Shown one piece after another: positions 48,339 through 57,268 of a DNA stretch of 64,000 nt. The notes beneath the pieces are model-generated. The model did no database searches. It worked only from the letters and a program-made list of their open reading frames with translations, and had not been told where the DNA came from. Position 1 is the first letter of the stretch. The number at the start of each line of letters is the position of its first letter. The position numbers and the translations under genes are program-made. Origin of the DNA: Candidozyma auris (Eukaryota > Ascomycota > Pichiomycetes > Serinales > Metschnikowiaceae); contig NC_072812.1 of the NCBI RefSeq assembly GCF_003013715.1, forward strand, positions 2,046,001 through 2,110,000. Reading direction: 5' to 3'.

Positions 48339-48905
48339 ATGAAGATTCTCAACAGGGAAGAGAGAGAAGCTCATGCGTCTCATATCGCGTCAGAAGGGTT
48401 GAAGGGGCTTTTCGTGGGCAGCTTGATCTCACTTAGCGCTTTCGGATATCTCAAGTTGAAGCACCCAGTCAGGTTCAAACAGTTTAACACTTCCATCAAA
48501 GCATGTATCTTGATCATGCCCACAGTCAGTTGCTGTGCTTTTTACGCTGACCAAGGTTCGGTACAATTTGATAAAGCTATGCGCTCGAGCCCTCAGAATG
48601 AAAAATTGTTGATGGACCGCTACAGAGAGTGGAAGAAGAAGTCTACCGGTGAACAGATTCTTACCGGAGCCCGAAACAACAAAACAAAGGTTGGACTAGG
48701 CGCTTGGATGGCGTCTGTAGGTGGTTACTACGCCTATCTCAAACAGGACACCAGGCTAAGCGAGGTGCAACGAATGGCCAAGATGAGAACGTTCACATCG
48801 ATAGCGTCCGTGGTGCTTCTAGGAGCAACTACTGCAGCTATCTACGCTGACAGCAATTTTTCAAAGGGGGGTGAGTCGAAGAATGTGAAAAAGAGTAGTG
48901 CTTGA
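48339..48905 (+). CDS. RCF2: Respiratory supercomplex factor Rcf2-like
   Basis: A 188-aa mitochondrial inner-membrane protein. The start MKILNREEREAHASH parallels Rcf2 MKILTQDEIEAH. The central segment GARNNKTKVGLGAWMASVGGYYAYLKQD matches the Rcf2/HIG1 part. Rcf2 supports assembly of the complex III-IV supercomplex and late cytochrome oxidase function. Four hydrophobic segments are visible (about 23-43, 52-68, 118-134, 148-166). The protein is shorter than the 224-aa S. cerevisiae Rcf2 because its charged C-terminal tail is reduced. The ATG at 48339 is well supported by the matching N terminus. Confidence 0.85.
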   Translation: MKILNREEREAHASHIASEGLKGLFVGSLISLSAFGYLKLKHPVRFKQFNTSIKACILIMPTVSCCAFYADQGSVQFDKAMRSSPQNEKLLMDRYREWKKKSTGEQILTGARNNKTKVGLGAWMASVGGYYAYLKQDTRLSEVQRMAKMRTFTSIASVVLLGATTAAIYADSNFSKGGESKNVKKSSA

Positions 48906-49061
48906 TGAAAACGAGAGTTGCCCACATCACAAATATCGATAAACCCGAAACGAGAACGTGTAAATAGATATTGAAAAGACTCATTTTCAAATATTAAACG
49001 TTATTTTTTTTTTTTCTTTTTGTCATTTAGACTTGTGGGTCTGTAAATGTTGGTGATGTAA

Positions 49062-49068
49062 CACGTGA
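49062..49068 (+). promoter_or_regulatory. Cbf1-type site, GCD6 promoter
   Basis: CACGTGA (GTCACGTGT on the other strand), about 80 bp upstream of the GCD6 ATG. Confidence 0.5.
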
Positions 49069-49145
49069 CTCACCTCCCACTACGATGCCATACAAAAGTT
49101 TTACGTACATTCTCAAGAAAGAAGACAGTCTCACTTGCAACATCA

Positions 49146-51290
49146 ATGCCGCCTAAAAATAAAAAACAAAGAGAAGTTGTTCTGGATGAGCGTTTTCAGG
49201 CTATTGTACTCACAGACTCCTTCGAGACAAGGTTCATGCCGTTGACCTCGGTAAAACCACGATGTCTTCTACCTTTAGTGAGCGTTCCATTGATCGAGTA
49301 CACCTTGGAGTTCTTGGCAAGGGCTGGAGTCAATGAAGTGTACTTGATGTGCTGCGCTCATGCAGATCAAATACAGCAATACATCGAGCTGTCAAAATGG
49401 GCGCAGAACTCGCCATTCAAAATCACCACCATCATGAGTTCGGAGTCCAGATCAGTGGGTGACGCCATGAGAGACTTGGACAACCGAGGACTCATCACCG
49501 GTGATTTCCTTCTTGTTTCGGGAGATGTGGTGACAAACATTGACTTCGAGAAGGTCATGGCCTTCCATAAGCAGAGGAAGCTGGTCGACAAAGAACACAT
49601 CCTCTCGATGGTTCTCACCTCTGCCAGCCCATTGCATAGAACGAGGTCTCATGTCGACCCAGCAGTCTTCATATTAGACAAACAGACGGACCGCTGCCAT
49701 TACTATCAGGATATACCACCTGCTGGTGGTAGAAAAACTAGCATCAACATTGACCCCGAGCTCTTGGAGGATATCGAAAACGACTTTGTCATTCGCAACG
49801 ACTTGATCGATTGCCACGTGGATATATGTTCTCCTCATGTTCCGCAAATCTTCCAGGAGAATTTCGATTACCAGACTCTCAGAAGTGACTTTGTCAAGGG
49901 AGTTTTGACTTCTGATTTGTTGAAGAAGACGATTTATGCATACATCGCAGAGGGTGCTGAATATGCCGCCCGTGTGGAAAGTTGGGACACTTATGACGCC
50001 ATTTCCCAGGATGTGTTGGCTCGTTGGTCCTACCCATTGGTGCCCGACATGAACTTGATTGGCCTGTCTTACAAATATGAGTTTCATCACATCTACAAAG
50101 AAGATAAGGTTGTTTTGGCACAGTCTTGCAGAGTCGGAAGCAGCACATCAATTGGTACCAACACTAGCGTTGGTGCCAACACTGCCATTGAGAAGTCATC
50201 AATCGGGCGCAATTGTGAGGTGGGTGCCAATGTAATTGTAAAGAATTCTTATATCTGGGATAACGTCGTCATCGAGGACAATGTCACCGTTGAAAATGCC
50301 ATTGTCGCTGGAAACACTGTCATCAAAGAGGGTGCGAAACTTCGAAAGGGTGCCGTTATTGGCTACAATGTGACCATTGGAGCTGGCAAGGTCATATCTT
50401 CCAACGTGAAAGTTGTGGATAAGCCTGTCAAGAAGGACACAGGGAGCGGTGTGTTCGATGATGATGACGAGGAGGACCAGAACGAAGAAAACTTTCAAGC
50501 AAACGCTATCGATGTGGACATTGTTGGTGAGGATGGTGCTGGTGTCATGTACTTGTCTGACAGAGAATTTGATGACGAATCAGAACTGGAAAGTGCATCT
50601 CTCAATAACAGCAGTCTCATCTACCAGATGAGCAACCTCAACGTGTCGGACGACTCGATTGCTTCGGTCACAAAGAAGAAGATGAAGAGACATGGTCGTC
50701 ACAATTCCAGAAGTAGCAGGAGAATGTCCGCTACGTCTGTTCTTTCGACAGATTTTGAGGAGGAAGAGGAAGAAGATTTTAATAAGGAAGCTGTTGCTAC
50801 AGTTGAAAGAGCAATAGAGAACAAGCATGACTTGGACACTGCACTTCTCGAACTTAATACTTTGAGGATGTCCATGAATGTTACTTATCATGAAGTTCGT
50901 CAAGCCACCGTGGAAGCCATCGTGAGGCGAATTGTTCACTTCATTACTACAGACACTCTCAACGTGAGAGATGCTTCCGCCAAAATTTTCAATGAGTGGG
51001 GAGGACTTTTCAGAAGGCAAATATTTTCTGAGGAAGACCAGCAAGATCTAGCGCAAATCATCCAGGAGGCCTGCGCCACCGTTGACCACGAATACAATGA
51101 GATGATTTTGTGCATTGCCCTTCAGAAGCTTTACCAGATGGACATAATCGAAGAGGACAACATCTACGCGTGGTGGAACTCTGAGGCTTCCGTGGCGACA
51201 GAGGCGTTGAAAAAAGTGCGTGGAGTAACAGCTCTGTTTGTGGAATGGTTGCAAAATACCGAGGAAGAGAGCGAGGAAGAGAGCGAGTGA
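49146..51290 (+). CDS. GCD6: Translation initiation factor eIF2B epsilon subunit
   Basis: A 714-aa catalytic subunit of the eIF2B guanine-nucleotide exchange factor. In order it has a nucleotidyltransferase-like domain (about 15-250, with RFMPLTSVKPRCLLPLVSVP), left-handed beta-helix hexapeptide repeats (about 328-425, for example SIGRNCEVGANVIVKNSYIW), and an acidic then basic linker (about 430-545). The C-terminal W2/HEAT exchange domain ends AWWNSEASVATEALKKVRG…FVEWLQNTEEESEEESE. The length equals S. cerevisiae Gcd6 (712 aa). The frame is open upstream to a GTG at 49065. I use the first ATG at 49146 (MPPKNKKQREVVLDE). Acidic C-terminal AA-boxes, known to bind eIF2beta and eIF5 partners, are present. 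Confidence 0.95.
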   Translation: MPPKNKKQREVVLDERFQAIVLTDSFETRFMPLTSVKPRCLLPLVSVPLIEYTLEFLARAGVNEVYLMCCAHADQIQQYIELSKWAQNSPFKITTIMSSESRSVGDAMRDLDNRGLITGDFLLVSGDVVTNIDFEKVMAFHKQRKLVDKEHILSMVLTSASPLHRTRSHVDPAVFILDKQTDRCHYYQDIPPAGGRKTSINIDPELLEDIENDFVIRNDLIDCHVDICSPHVPQIFQENFDYQTLRSDFVKGVLTSDLLKKTIYAYIAEGAEYAARVESWDTYDAISQDVLARWSYPLVPDMNLIGLSYKYEFHHIYKEDKVVLAQSCRVGSSTSIGTNTSVGANTAIEKSSIGRNCEVGANVIVKNSYIWDNVVIEDNVTVENAIVAGNTVIKEGAKLRKGAVIGYNVTIGAGKVISSNVKVVDKPVKKDTGSGVFDDDDEEDQNEENFQANAIDVDIVGEDGAGVMYLSDREFDDESELESASLNNSSLIYQMSNLNVSDDSIASVTKKKMKRHGRHNSRSSRRMSATSVLSTDFEEEEEEDFNKEAVATVERAIENKHDLDTALLELNTLRMSMNVTYHEVRQATVEAIVRRIVHFITTDTLNVRDASAKIFNEWGGLFRRQIFSEEDQQDLAQIIQEACATVDHEYNEMILCIALQKLYQMDIIEEDNIYAWWNSEASVATEALKKVRGVTALFVEWLQNTEEESEEESE

Positions 51291-51426
51291 ACATAGGGGT
51301 CAAGTCAACTTTATTACAGGGCTGTGTCAAAGTCATGCCATGGATCTAAACGAAGAGACCATCATGTTTAATGCTGAATGGGGGAAGGACACTACACCCA
51401 GCTTCGTGCCTGACGATGCCTAGCCG

Positions 51427-51433
51427 TATACGA
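51427..51433 (+). promoter_or_regulatory. Distal sterol response element of ERG1
   Basis: TATACGA (complement TCGTATA), the core bound by the Upc2/Ecm22 zinc-cluster factors, 389-395 bp upstream of the ERG1 ATG. Confidence 0.6.
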
Positions 51434-51626
51434 GCACATGTAGTGGTTTGTGCAAGACAACGCAGATAAGGTGACTATGCGCTTGAACGGAAGCAAGGGC
51501 TCGAGGAAAGTAGCAGCGAGAATCATCGCTTGTCGCTTGGCCCTTGAGAGTCAAGAAAGACCATGGTATTAACCCCTAGGCTTGCAGTGTTTGAAACCTG
51601 TCTTGTACAATTTGGCGTTATGCTAG

Positions 51627-51636
51627 TGGCTGCAAA
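51627..51636 (-). promoter_or_regulatory. TTYGCARCCA motif
   Basis: Exact match in the ERG1 promoter, 186 bp upstream of the ATG and between the two sterol elements. Confidence 0.55.
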
Positions 51637-51688
51637 CGCCCCAATGTGAACTGATGCCATCGGCTAAGGTGCGCGCAGAGAAATAGTG

Positions 51689-51695
51689 TATACGA
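51689..51695 (+). promoter_or_regulatory. Proximal sterol response element of ERG1
   Basis: A second TATACGA, 127-133 bp upstream of the ERG1 ATG and in the same orientation as the distal one. Confidence 0.65.
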
Positions 51696-51738
51696 CGTGG
51701 TGCCATTTCCACATATTTTCACCTACACAACCATAGAA

Positions 51739-51744
51739 TATAAA
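51739..51744 (+). promoter_or_regulatory. TATA box of ERG1
   Basis: TATAAA, 83 bp upstream of the ATG. Confidence 0.6.
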
Positions 51745-51821
51745 GAGGCCCGGGAAGACGCCCTAATTCTTCACCTACACGTACAAATTCCCACTTAAAG
51801 AAAACAATCACTAAAAGAACC

Positions 51822-53306
51822 ATGCAATACGACGCCATCGTGATCGGTGCTGGCGTGGTCGGGCCCTGCGTAGCGACCGCTCTAGCGAGACAAGGAAGAA
51901 AAGTGCTTATCATCGAGAGAGACTGGAGCGAGCCAGACCGAATCGTCGGAGAGTTGATGCAGCCTGCTGGACTCAAGGCGCTCAAGGAGTTGGGGATGAT
52001 TCAGGCCGTCAACAACATCGACGCAGTTTACGTGGACGGCTACTATATCAAGTATCACAATGAGGTGATCAAGATCCAGTACCCAGACAAAGGCGAATGT
52101 GACAAGACCAACCCAGTGAAGCCAGTTCCGGACTGCGTTTTCGACGGGAACGATAAATATGACTCTGAGGACCCAGGGATGGATTTGGCTGCTTGGGAAG
52201 GCGCCGAGAACGTTAGAGGGGTTGGTTTTAGCAACGGTAAATTTTTACTGAACCTTCGGGCGATCGTTAGAGCGGAGAAAAACGTCGACTGGATTGAAGG
52301 AACGGCTACACAACTTGTTAGGGATAACGAGGATCCAGATCGGGTCTTGGGTGTCAAAGTCAAGAGCCTCGGTGGAGAGTTCACCACATACTTGGCGAAG
52401 ATAACATTTGCATGTGATGGTATCTACTCCAAGTTCCGTAAAGAACACTCGAAAAACAACGTTCCCAGCATCGGGTCGTATTTCGTTGGACTACAGTTGA
52501 ACAACGCCAAACTCCCTGCTCCTCACCATGGACATGTCATTTTGGGAGATCACGCCCCCGTGCTCATTTACCAGACAAATCTGACAGAGACCCGAGTCTT
52601 GTGTGCATACCGTCTGACAAAACCACCATCGCTGGCCAACGATACCTTCTACAAGTACTTGAGAGATGAGGTGTTGCCCTCGTTACCAGAACAGTTGAAG
52701 CCCAGCTTCGAGGAGGCCATGGCCTCGAGGAAGTTCAGGCCAATGCCTAACCAGTACTTGCCAGCTCCAAAACAGGGGTCTCGCAACAGAGGGTTCATCA
52801 TGCTTGGAGACTCGTTGAACATGAGACATCCTCTCACTGGAGGCGGCATGACGGTGGGGCTCAACGATGCCGTGTTGCTTACGAAACTTTTGCATCCAAA
52901 GCAAGTGCCTGACTTCGAGGACTACGATTTGGTTGCAACGAAGTTAAAGCAGTTTCACAGCAAGAGAAAGAGACTCGATGCTGTGATCAATACGCTCTCC
53001 ATTGCATTGTACTCGTTATTCGCTGCCGACAGCAGGCCTCTCAAGATCTTGCAGGAGGGATGTTTCAAGTACTTTTTGCTAGGGGGAGACTGTGTCAAGG
53101 GTCCCGTGGGTTTGCTTTCAGGAATGCTTCCTTTCCCCATGCTTTTGTTTAATCACTTCTTCTCTGTGGCGTTTTATGCAATATACTGCAACTACTGCGA
53201 GAAGGGTTTCGCTGGGTTCCCTGTTGCCTTCTACGAGTCCTTTGAGGTGTTGCTCACCGCTGCCATGGTGTTCACGCCATACTTGTGGGGAGAACTTGTC
53301 AACTAG
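51822..53306 (+). CDS. ERG1: Squalene epoxidase
   Basis: A 494-aa FAD-dependent monooxygenase of the ER and lipid droplets that converts squalene to 2,3-oxidosqualene in ergosterol synthesis. It is the target of allylamine drugs. The N-terminal dinucleotide fold is IVIGAGVVGPCVATAL (6-21), with the acidic partner IIERDWSEPDRIVGELMQP. The flavin motif GFIMLGDSLNMRHPLTGGGMTVGL lies near residue 325-348. Two C-terminal hydrophobic segments anchor the membrane. The length equals S. cerevisiae Erg1 (496 aa). The promoter has two sterol elements, so Upc2-type feedback is likely. Confidence 0.97.
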   Translation: MQYDAIVIGAGVVGPCVATALARQGRKVLIIERDWSEPDRIVGELMQPAGLKALKELGMIQAVNNIDAVYVDGYYIKYHNEVIKIQYPDKGECDKTNPVKPVPDCVFDGNDKYDSEDPGMDLAAWEGAENVRGVGFSNGKFLLNLRAIVRAEKNVDWIEGTATQLVRDNEDPDRVLGVKVKSLGGEFTTYLAKITFACDGIYSKFRKEHSKNNVPSIGSYFVGLQLNNAKLPAPHHGHVILGDHAPVLIYQTNLTETRVLCAYRLTKPPSLANDTFYKYLRDEVLPSLPEQLKPSFEEAMASRKFRPMPNQYLPAPKQGSRNRGFIMLGDSLNMRHPLTGGGMTVGLNDAVLLTKLLHPKQVPDFEDYDLVATKLKQFHSKRKRLDAVINTLSIALYSLFAADSRPLKILQEGCFKYFLLGGDCVKGPVGLLSGMLPFPMLLFNHFFSVAFYAIYCNYCEKGFAGFPVAFYESFEVLLTAAMVFTPYLWGELVN

Positions 53307-53897
53307 ACTGAAACTGGAGCTAGCAGCATTCAAGAGTTAGGCGGTCCACTGGGGAAGGCTGCATCCTGTACCATTAAGGTTCTTCGCAGCCACTCACTTG
53401 CTGCTATGGTTGGAAGGTGCAGAAGGAGGAAACGAGGAATGAAAGGCTTCGTCCAGAGATGTGAATACCAAAAAACTGGCATCTTCTCTTTGAGATGTGA
53501 TAACAGCCATTTGTCGCAATCTACTTGATATTTGACCATTGGATGCTCAGGGGTCGAACTATTGTACCTGCATGGTCGCGATTAAACTGGGACATCTTTC
53601 TGTCACCAAGAACTTCTCAGCGTACCTCCGTCTTCATTTTACTATAATTTTAGATTGTTCTAGATCACCACGTTAATATCAAAGAGATTTGAAAATCCTC
53701 ATCCCAACAACCCCTCTTTGCTCTTTCAATCTCAAAGGACCCTCTCACTCAAGTCGAAACCCTAAAAGGCAGGAACCAGCTATATACAACACCATCACGG
53801 CCAAACATCTATCAACAAAAAAACCCAGCCTTCTTCACTCCATTCGGCACCTTTTCCACTCAATTAAGCCAAAAGTTGCCAATTAGTCAATTTCACT
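53307..53897. other. Intergenic region ERG1-VCX1
   Basis: 591 bp with a TTYGCARCCA site (53383) and a long pyrimidine/A-rich leader before VCX1. No gene was recognised. Confidence 0.55.
53383..53392 (+). promoter_or_regulatory. TTYGCARCCA motif
   Basis: TTCGCAGCCA, 506 bp upstream of VCX1. Confidence 0.5.
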
Positions 53898-55133
53898 ATG
53901 TCTGACGCTCCGCTCCTAGGCAGACGTCCAACAACCCGAACCAGTTTCAAGGATTCCGTATACTTCACGTTGAAGCTGGCTTTGCTCTCGTCACCAGTCA
54001 ACTACCTCCTAGTTTTCGTGCCCTTGGGGCTTCTCTCTGGCGGGTTGGACTGGGGATCCAATGCCACGTTCTGGCTCAATTTTCTTGCCATTGTGCCGTT
54101 GGCGTCAGTATTAGCGTATGCTACGGAAGAGTTGGCCGAACACACGGGTGAGACCATCGGCGGTTTGTTGAACGCTACGTTTGGCAACGCCGTGGAGTTG
54201 ATCGTGTCGATCATTGCGTTGTTGAATGGGCAGGTGAGAATTGTCCAGGCACTGATGCTTGGTTCCATCTTGTCCAACTCGTTGCTTGTGTTGGGATGCT
54301 GTTTTATTGCTGGCGGCATCACCCGTGTGCAGCAGACCTTCAATCAGACTGTGGCACAGACGATGTCGTCATTGATGGCGTTGGCCACTGCTGGTCTATT
54401 GATTCCCGCTGCATTCCACTCTTCGGTGCCCTCTGACGGGAAAGCCAAATTCCCTGACCCAAACTCAGATGCAGACTTCAAGATCTTGTCTCTTTCTCGT
54501 GGAGTGGCCATCATTCTCCTTGTTGTGTACATTCTCTACTTAGTGTTCCAGTTGAAGACCCACAAGGCGCTTTTTGAAGAGCAGTCCCAGGAAGATGACG
54601 GCATCATCACTTCCAGCCTCGCTGAAGAAGGAACGTCCGCCAAGGGCGACGCAGAGCACTTGACCATTATTGGCTCGCTCTCTGTGCTCGTGCTTGCTAC
54701 ATTGCTTGTGTCTTTTTCCGCAGACTACTTGGTGGGCTCCATTGACGACATCGTGGAGCTGCTGGGCTTGTCCAAGACATTTATCGGTTTAATTGTGATC
54801 CCCATTGTGGGCAACGCCGCTGAGCATGCTACAGCGGTGATTGTGGCCATGAAGGATAAGATGGACTTGGCCATTGGCGTCGCCGTGGGGCTGTCATTGC
54901 AGATAGCCCTCTTTGTCACTCCATTCATGGTAATCATCGGGTGGATTGTGGATGTGCCCATGTCGTTGTACTTCTCTACGTTTGAGACGGCGGTGATGTT
55001 TGTTTCTGTGTTCATCACCAACTTGGTGATTCTTGACGGCGAGTCCAACTGGTTGGAAGGGGCCATGCTTTTGAGCACCTACTTGGTGGTAGCGCTAGCC
55101 TTCTTTTACTACCCAGACAACGTTACCCCATAG
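53898..55133 (+). CDS. VCX1: Vacuolar Ca2+/H+ exchanger
   Basis: A 411-aa CAX-family antiporter of the vacuolar membrane, which takes up cytosolic Ca2+ using the proton gradient. The two alpha-repeat ion-binding motifs are present: [14 protein letters not shown] (GNAVE at 96-100) and [13 protein letters not shown] (GNAAEH at 305-310). About eleven hydrophobic segments and the central acidic loop ([10 protein letters not shown]) complete the family layout. The length is identical to S. cerevisiae Vcx1 (411 aa). The ATG at 53898 is the first in frame. Confidence 0.95.
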   Translation: MSDAPLLGRRPTTRTSFKDSVYFTLKLALLSSPVNYLLVFVPLGLLSGGLDWGSNATFWLNFLAIVPLASVLAYATEELAEHTGETIGGLLNATFGNAVELIVSIIALLNGQVRIVQALMLGSILSNSLLVLGCCFIAGGITRVQQTFNQTVAQTMSSLMALATAGLLIPAAFHSSVPSDGKAKFPDPNSDADFKILSLSRGVAIILLVVYILYLVFQLKTHKALFEEQSQEDDGIITSSLAEEGTSAKGDAEHLTIIGSLSVLVLATLLVSFSADYLVGSIDDIVELLGLSKTFIGLIVIPIVGNAAEHATAVIVAMKDKMDLAIGVAVGLSLQIALFVTPFMVIIGWIVDVPMSLYFSTFETAVMFVSVFITNLVILDGESNWLEGAMLLSTYLVVALAFFYYPDNVTP

Positions 55134-55706
55134 TCTCGACGACAGCAGTGCCTTGTATAGCCTAGATTTACAGTATAGGAATGAGGTTACGTTATTCCTT
55201 TTCCAGTCTTTTTCTTTCTATGTATCTCGCCTTTTATTAATGTATGAGTTTGACGTGGCCATGTGTGCTCTTGTCCAGACATCATTTGTGATATCTACTG
55301 CACACACCAATGTGACTGATTGTGGAGGAGACACAAAGGGCACGAGACAGTAGAGATAGTGGACGGTGCGAGGACCACCCACGGGGGTGCTTTTTCGCAG
55401 CTGGGCGCAAAAAAAAAACGTGAATCAGAGCCTCCAACAAAGGAGGTGGCTCGCATGACGGGAAATGGAACAGATTGCAAAAGAACAAAAAAAAGAAAAA
55501 AGAAAAAAGATAAACAAAAAAAAAACAACAAACAGCAAACCTCCACAATCGAAAAGAACTCTTATATGATTATCAATTCATTTCTGAATTCATTGTTTGA
55601 AGCTTCTCCTTGCGCTCTACTACTTCTTCCTGCTTTTTTTCACGCCCAACATAGCGCGCTCGGAAAATGGGCTATCTCCCGCGCGACCCACCGCCTTCTT
55701 GATCCA

Positions 55707-55716
55707 TTTGCAGCCA
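55707..55716 (+). promoter_or_regulatory. TTYGCARCCA motif
   Basis: TTTGCAGCCA, about 490 bp upstream of the cyclin gene. Confidence 0.5.
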
Positions 55717-55936
55717 CCAGGAGGCGTTTGCCAATCTGGAATTTGCAATGTGAAGTTAAACAGAGACAGAAGATAGGCTTTTTTTTTGGGAGAAACCCGT
55801 GCACCAGCATTTATACAGGGTGTTTTCTGGCCCAACTTTCCCCGTGTCCTGATGAGGCGTCTTTTGCAAAGGAGCCCCAGTGGTTCTTGTGCGTGCCTTG
55901 CGACGCGCCTGCCACAAAACACGCTTGTGGTCTCAA

Positions 55937-55946
55937 TGGCTGCGAA
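55937..55946 (-). promoter_or_regulatory. TTYGCARCCA motif
   Basis: Exact match about 258 bp upstream of the cyclin gene, opposite in orientation to the 55707 copy. Confidence 0.5.
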
Positions 55947-56203
55947 AAAAAAAGTCCTCATTCAGACGCTTCCGGCGTGGATATAATGGGCCTTTGCGGC
56001 GTGGAAAATGTACCTGTCTTGGGAAATTTGGAAGGGTGAAAGAAAAAAAAAGGAATAAAAATACATTCTGCTGCATTCTCAACAGGCAACACCTTCTTTC
56101 TCTTCTTCCTCTTCATTCCCTTTTTTCAACCTCCAATCTTACAAAGGGTGACTTCGTTGACCGTCGTTCTCCCCCTTCACTTTCCCTCAGTCAATCTTTC
56201 TTC

Positions 56204-57067
56204 ATGTCCGACTACGAAGCGCTCAAAATCTTCTCCAGACAGCCCGTGTCGCTGGAGATGGTGGAGTTTTTGGCGGCCACAACGTGCTCGGTGATCCAAG
56301 TCAAGCCAATCACAAGCACCACCAACCGCCAGGGCGACGTGGTGGTGACGCCTGTGAAGAAGGAAGCGGTGCCCTTGACGCAGTTCATTTCCAGGTTGAT
56401 TGAATACTCCAACGTGCAAACTCCCACCTTGATGGCATCCTTGGTCTATTTGAACAGACTCAGAAACGCTTTGCCAGGCAACGCCGTGGGAATTGAAACG
56501 ACTCGCCACAGAATTTTTTTGGCGTCACTCATCTTGAGCGCCAAGTCGCTCAACGACTCCAGTCCTTTGAACAAGCACTGGACAAAGTACACTGATGGAC
56601 TCTTATCCAATAAGGACGTGAACTCTGCTGAAAGAGAACTCATTGGCATTCTCAAGTGGAACTTGAGAGTGGACGAGAAGGAGCTCGTGGCGGCGTTGCA
56701 GCCATTCCTCACGAGAATCAAGAAGCACCTCCAAAGAAAGCAGGAGCTCGAGTGCAACGCCAAGGCAGAGTATTACCGCATGTCGAGCTTTTACTCCAAC
56801 AACTCGCTTGCGTCTTCTCGCTCGTCGTCCAAGAGCTCGATCTTCTCTGCTTCGGGCTCAAACTACTCGTTGAGAAGTTCTGCTTCAAGCTCTCATAACC
56901 TCGTCGCTGAGAAGGATGCTCTATACTCTTCTCCAGCAAACACTGCTAGAATGCCTCTCGCTGCTAGGCTGTCAACTACACTTAATCAGATGCGCAAGAT
57001 TGACTATTACAAGGCTTCAGATGACTCGGGCTGCTCGGGCGGTCTCCTACCACCCGCTGTTGTTTAG
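56204..57067 (+). CDS. Pho85-type G1 cyclin (Pcl1/Pcl2-like)
   Basis: A 287-aa cyclin. The cyclin box lies at about 55-165: PLTQFISRLIEYSNVQTPTL, LVYLNRLRNALPG, RHRIFLASLILSAKSLNDSS and the SAERELIGILKWNLRV helix. This is the Pcl1/Pcl2/Pcl9 arrangement of cyclins that activate Pho85 in G1. The C-terminal 120 residues are Ser-rich and probably disordered. S. cerevisiae Pcl1 is 279 aa. The frame is open for 108 codons upstream, but without a recognisable protein. I use the ATG at 56204 (MSDYEALKIFSRQPVSLEMV), which starts the family N terminus. Confidence 0.88.
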   Translation: MSDYEALKIFSRQPVSLEMVEFLAATTCSVIQVKPITSTTNRQGDVVVTPVKKEAVPLTQFISRLIEYSNVQTPTLMASLVYLNRLRNALPGNAVGIETTRHRIFLASLILSAKSLNDSSPLNKHWTKYTDGLLSNKDVNSAERELIGILKWNLRVDEKELVAALQPFLTRIKKHLQRKQELECNAKAEYYRMSSFYSNNSLASSRSSSKSSIFSASGSNYSLRSSASSSHNLVAEKDALYSSPANTARMPLAARLSTTLNQMRKIDYYKASDDSGCSGGLLPPAVV

Positions 57068-57268
57068 GCTGCAGCTATAAACCCCCCACCACCTTAATCC
57101 GCATTAGTTTTGTTCACTTCTTCACACTTCATTATTTGGGAACGATTTACATAAAGTTTGATTTCATATACCCGTTTAATTCCATTATCAGGGGACAATA
57201 TACACTTACAAGCAAATCATCAGTACGTAGCTTACATTCCTGTCTCTTTTTGTTCTATAAACATTTCA

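Larger units (their letters stand above)
51291..51821. other. ERG1 promoter region
   Basis: 531 bp carrying two sterol response elements, one TTYGCARCCA site (51627) and a TATA box (51739). Nothing coding was seen. Confidence 0.65.
55134..56203. other. Long promoter and leader of the cyclin gene
   Basis: 1,070 bp with many A runs, two exact TTYGCARCCA sites (55707, 55937) and a weaker copy at 55395. One ACGCG core (55903-55907) could be an MBF site for G1/S expression. Open frames spanning this area are A-rich, repetitive and resemble no protein. Confidence 0.5.

Noticed and set aside
55320..56039. 239-codon open frame upstream of the cyclin gene
   Set aside because: Lys-rich from A runs, no family resemblance, and it overlaps the leader of the cyclin gene.
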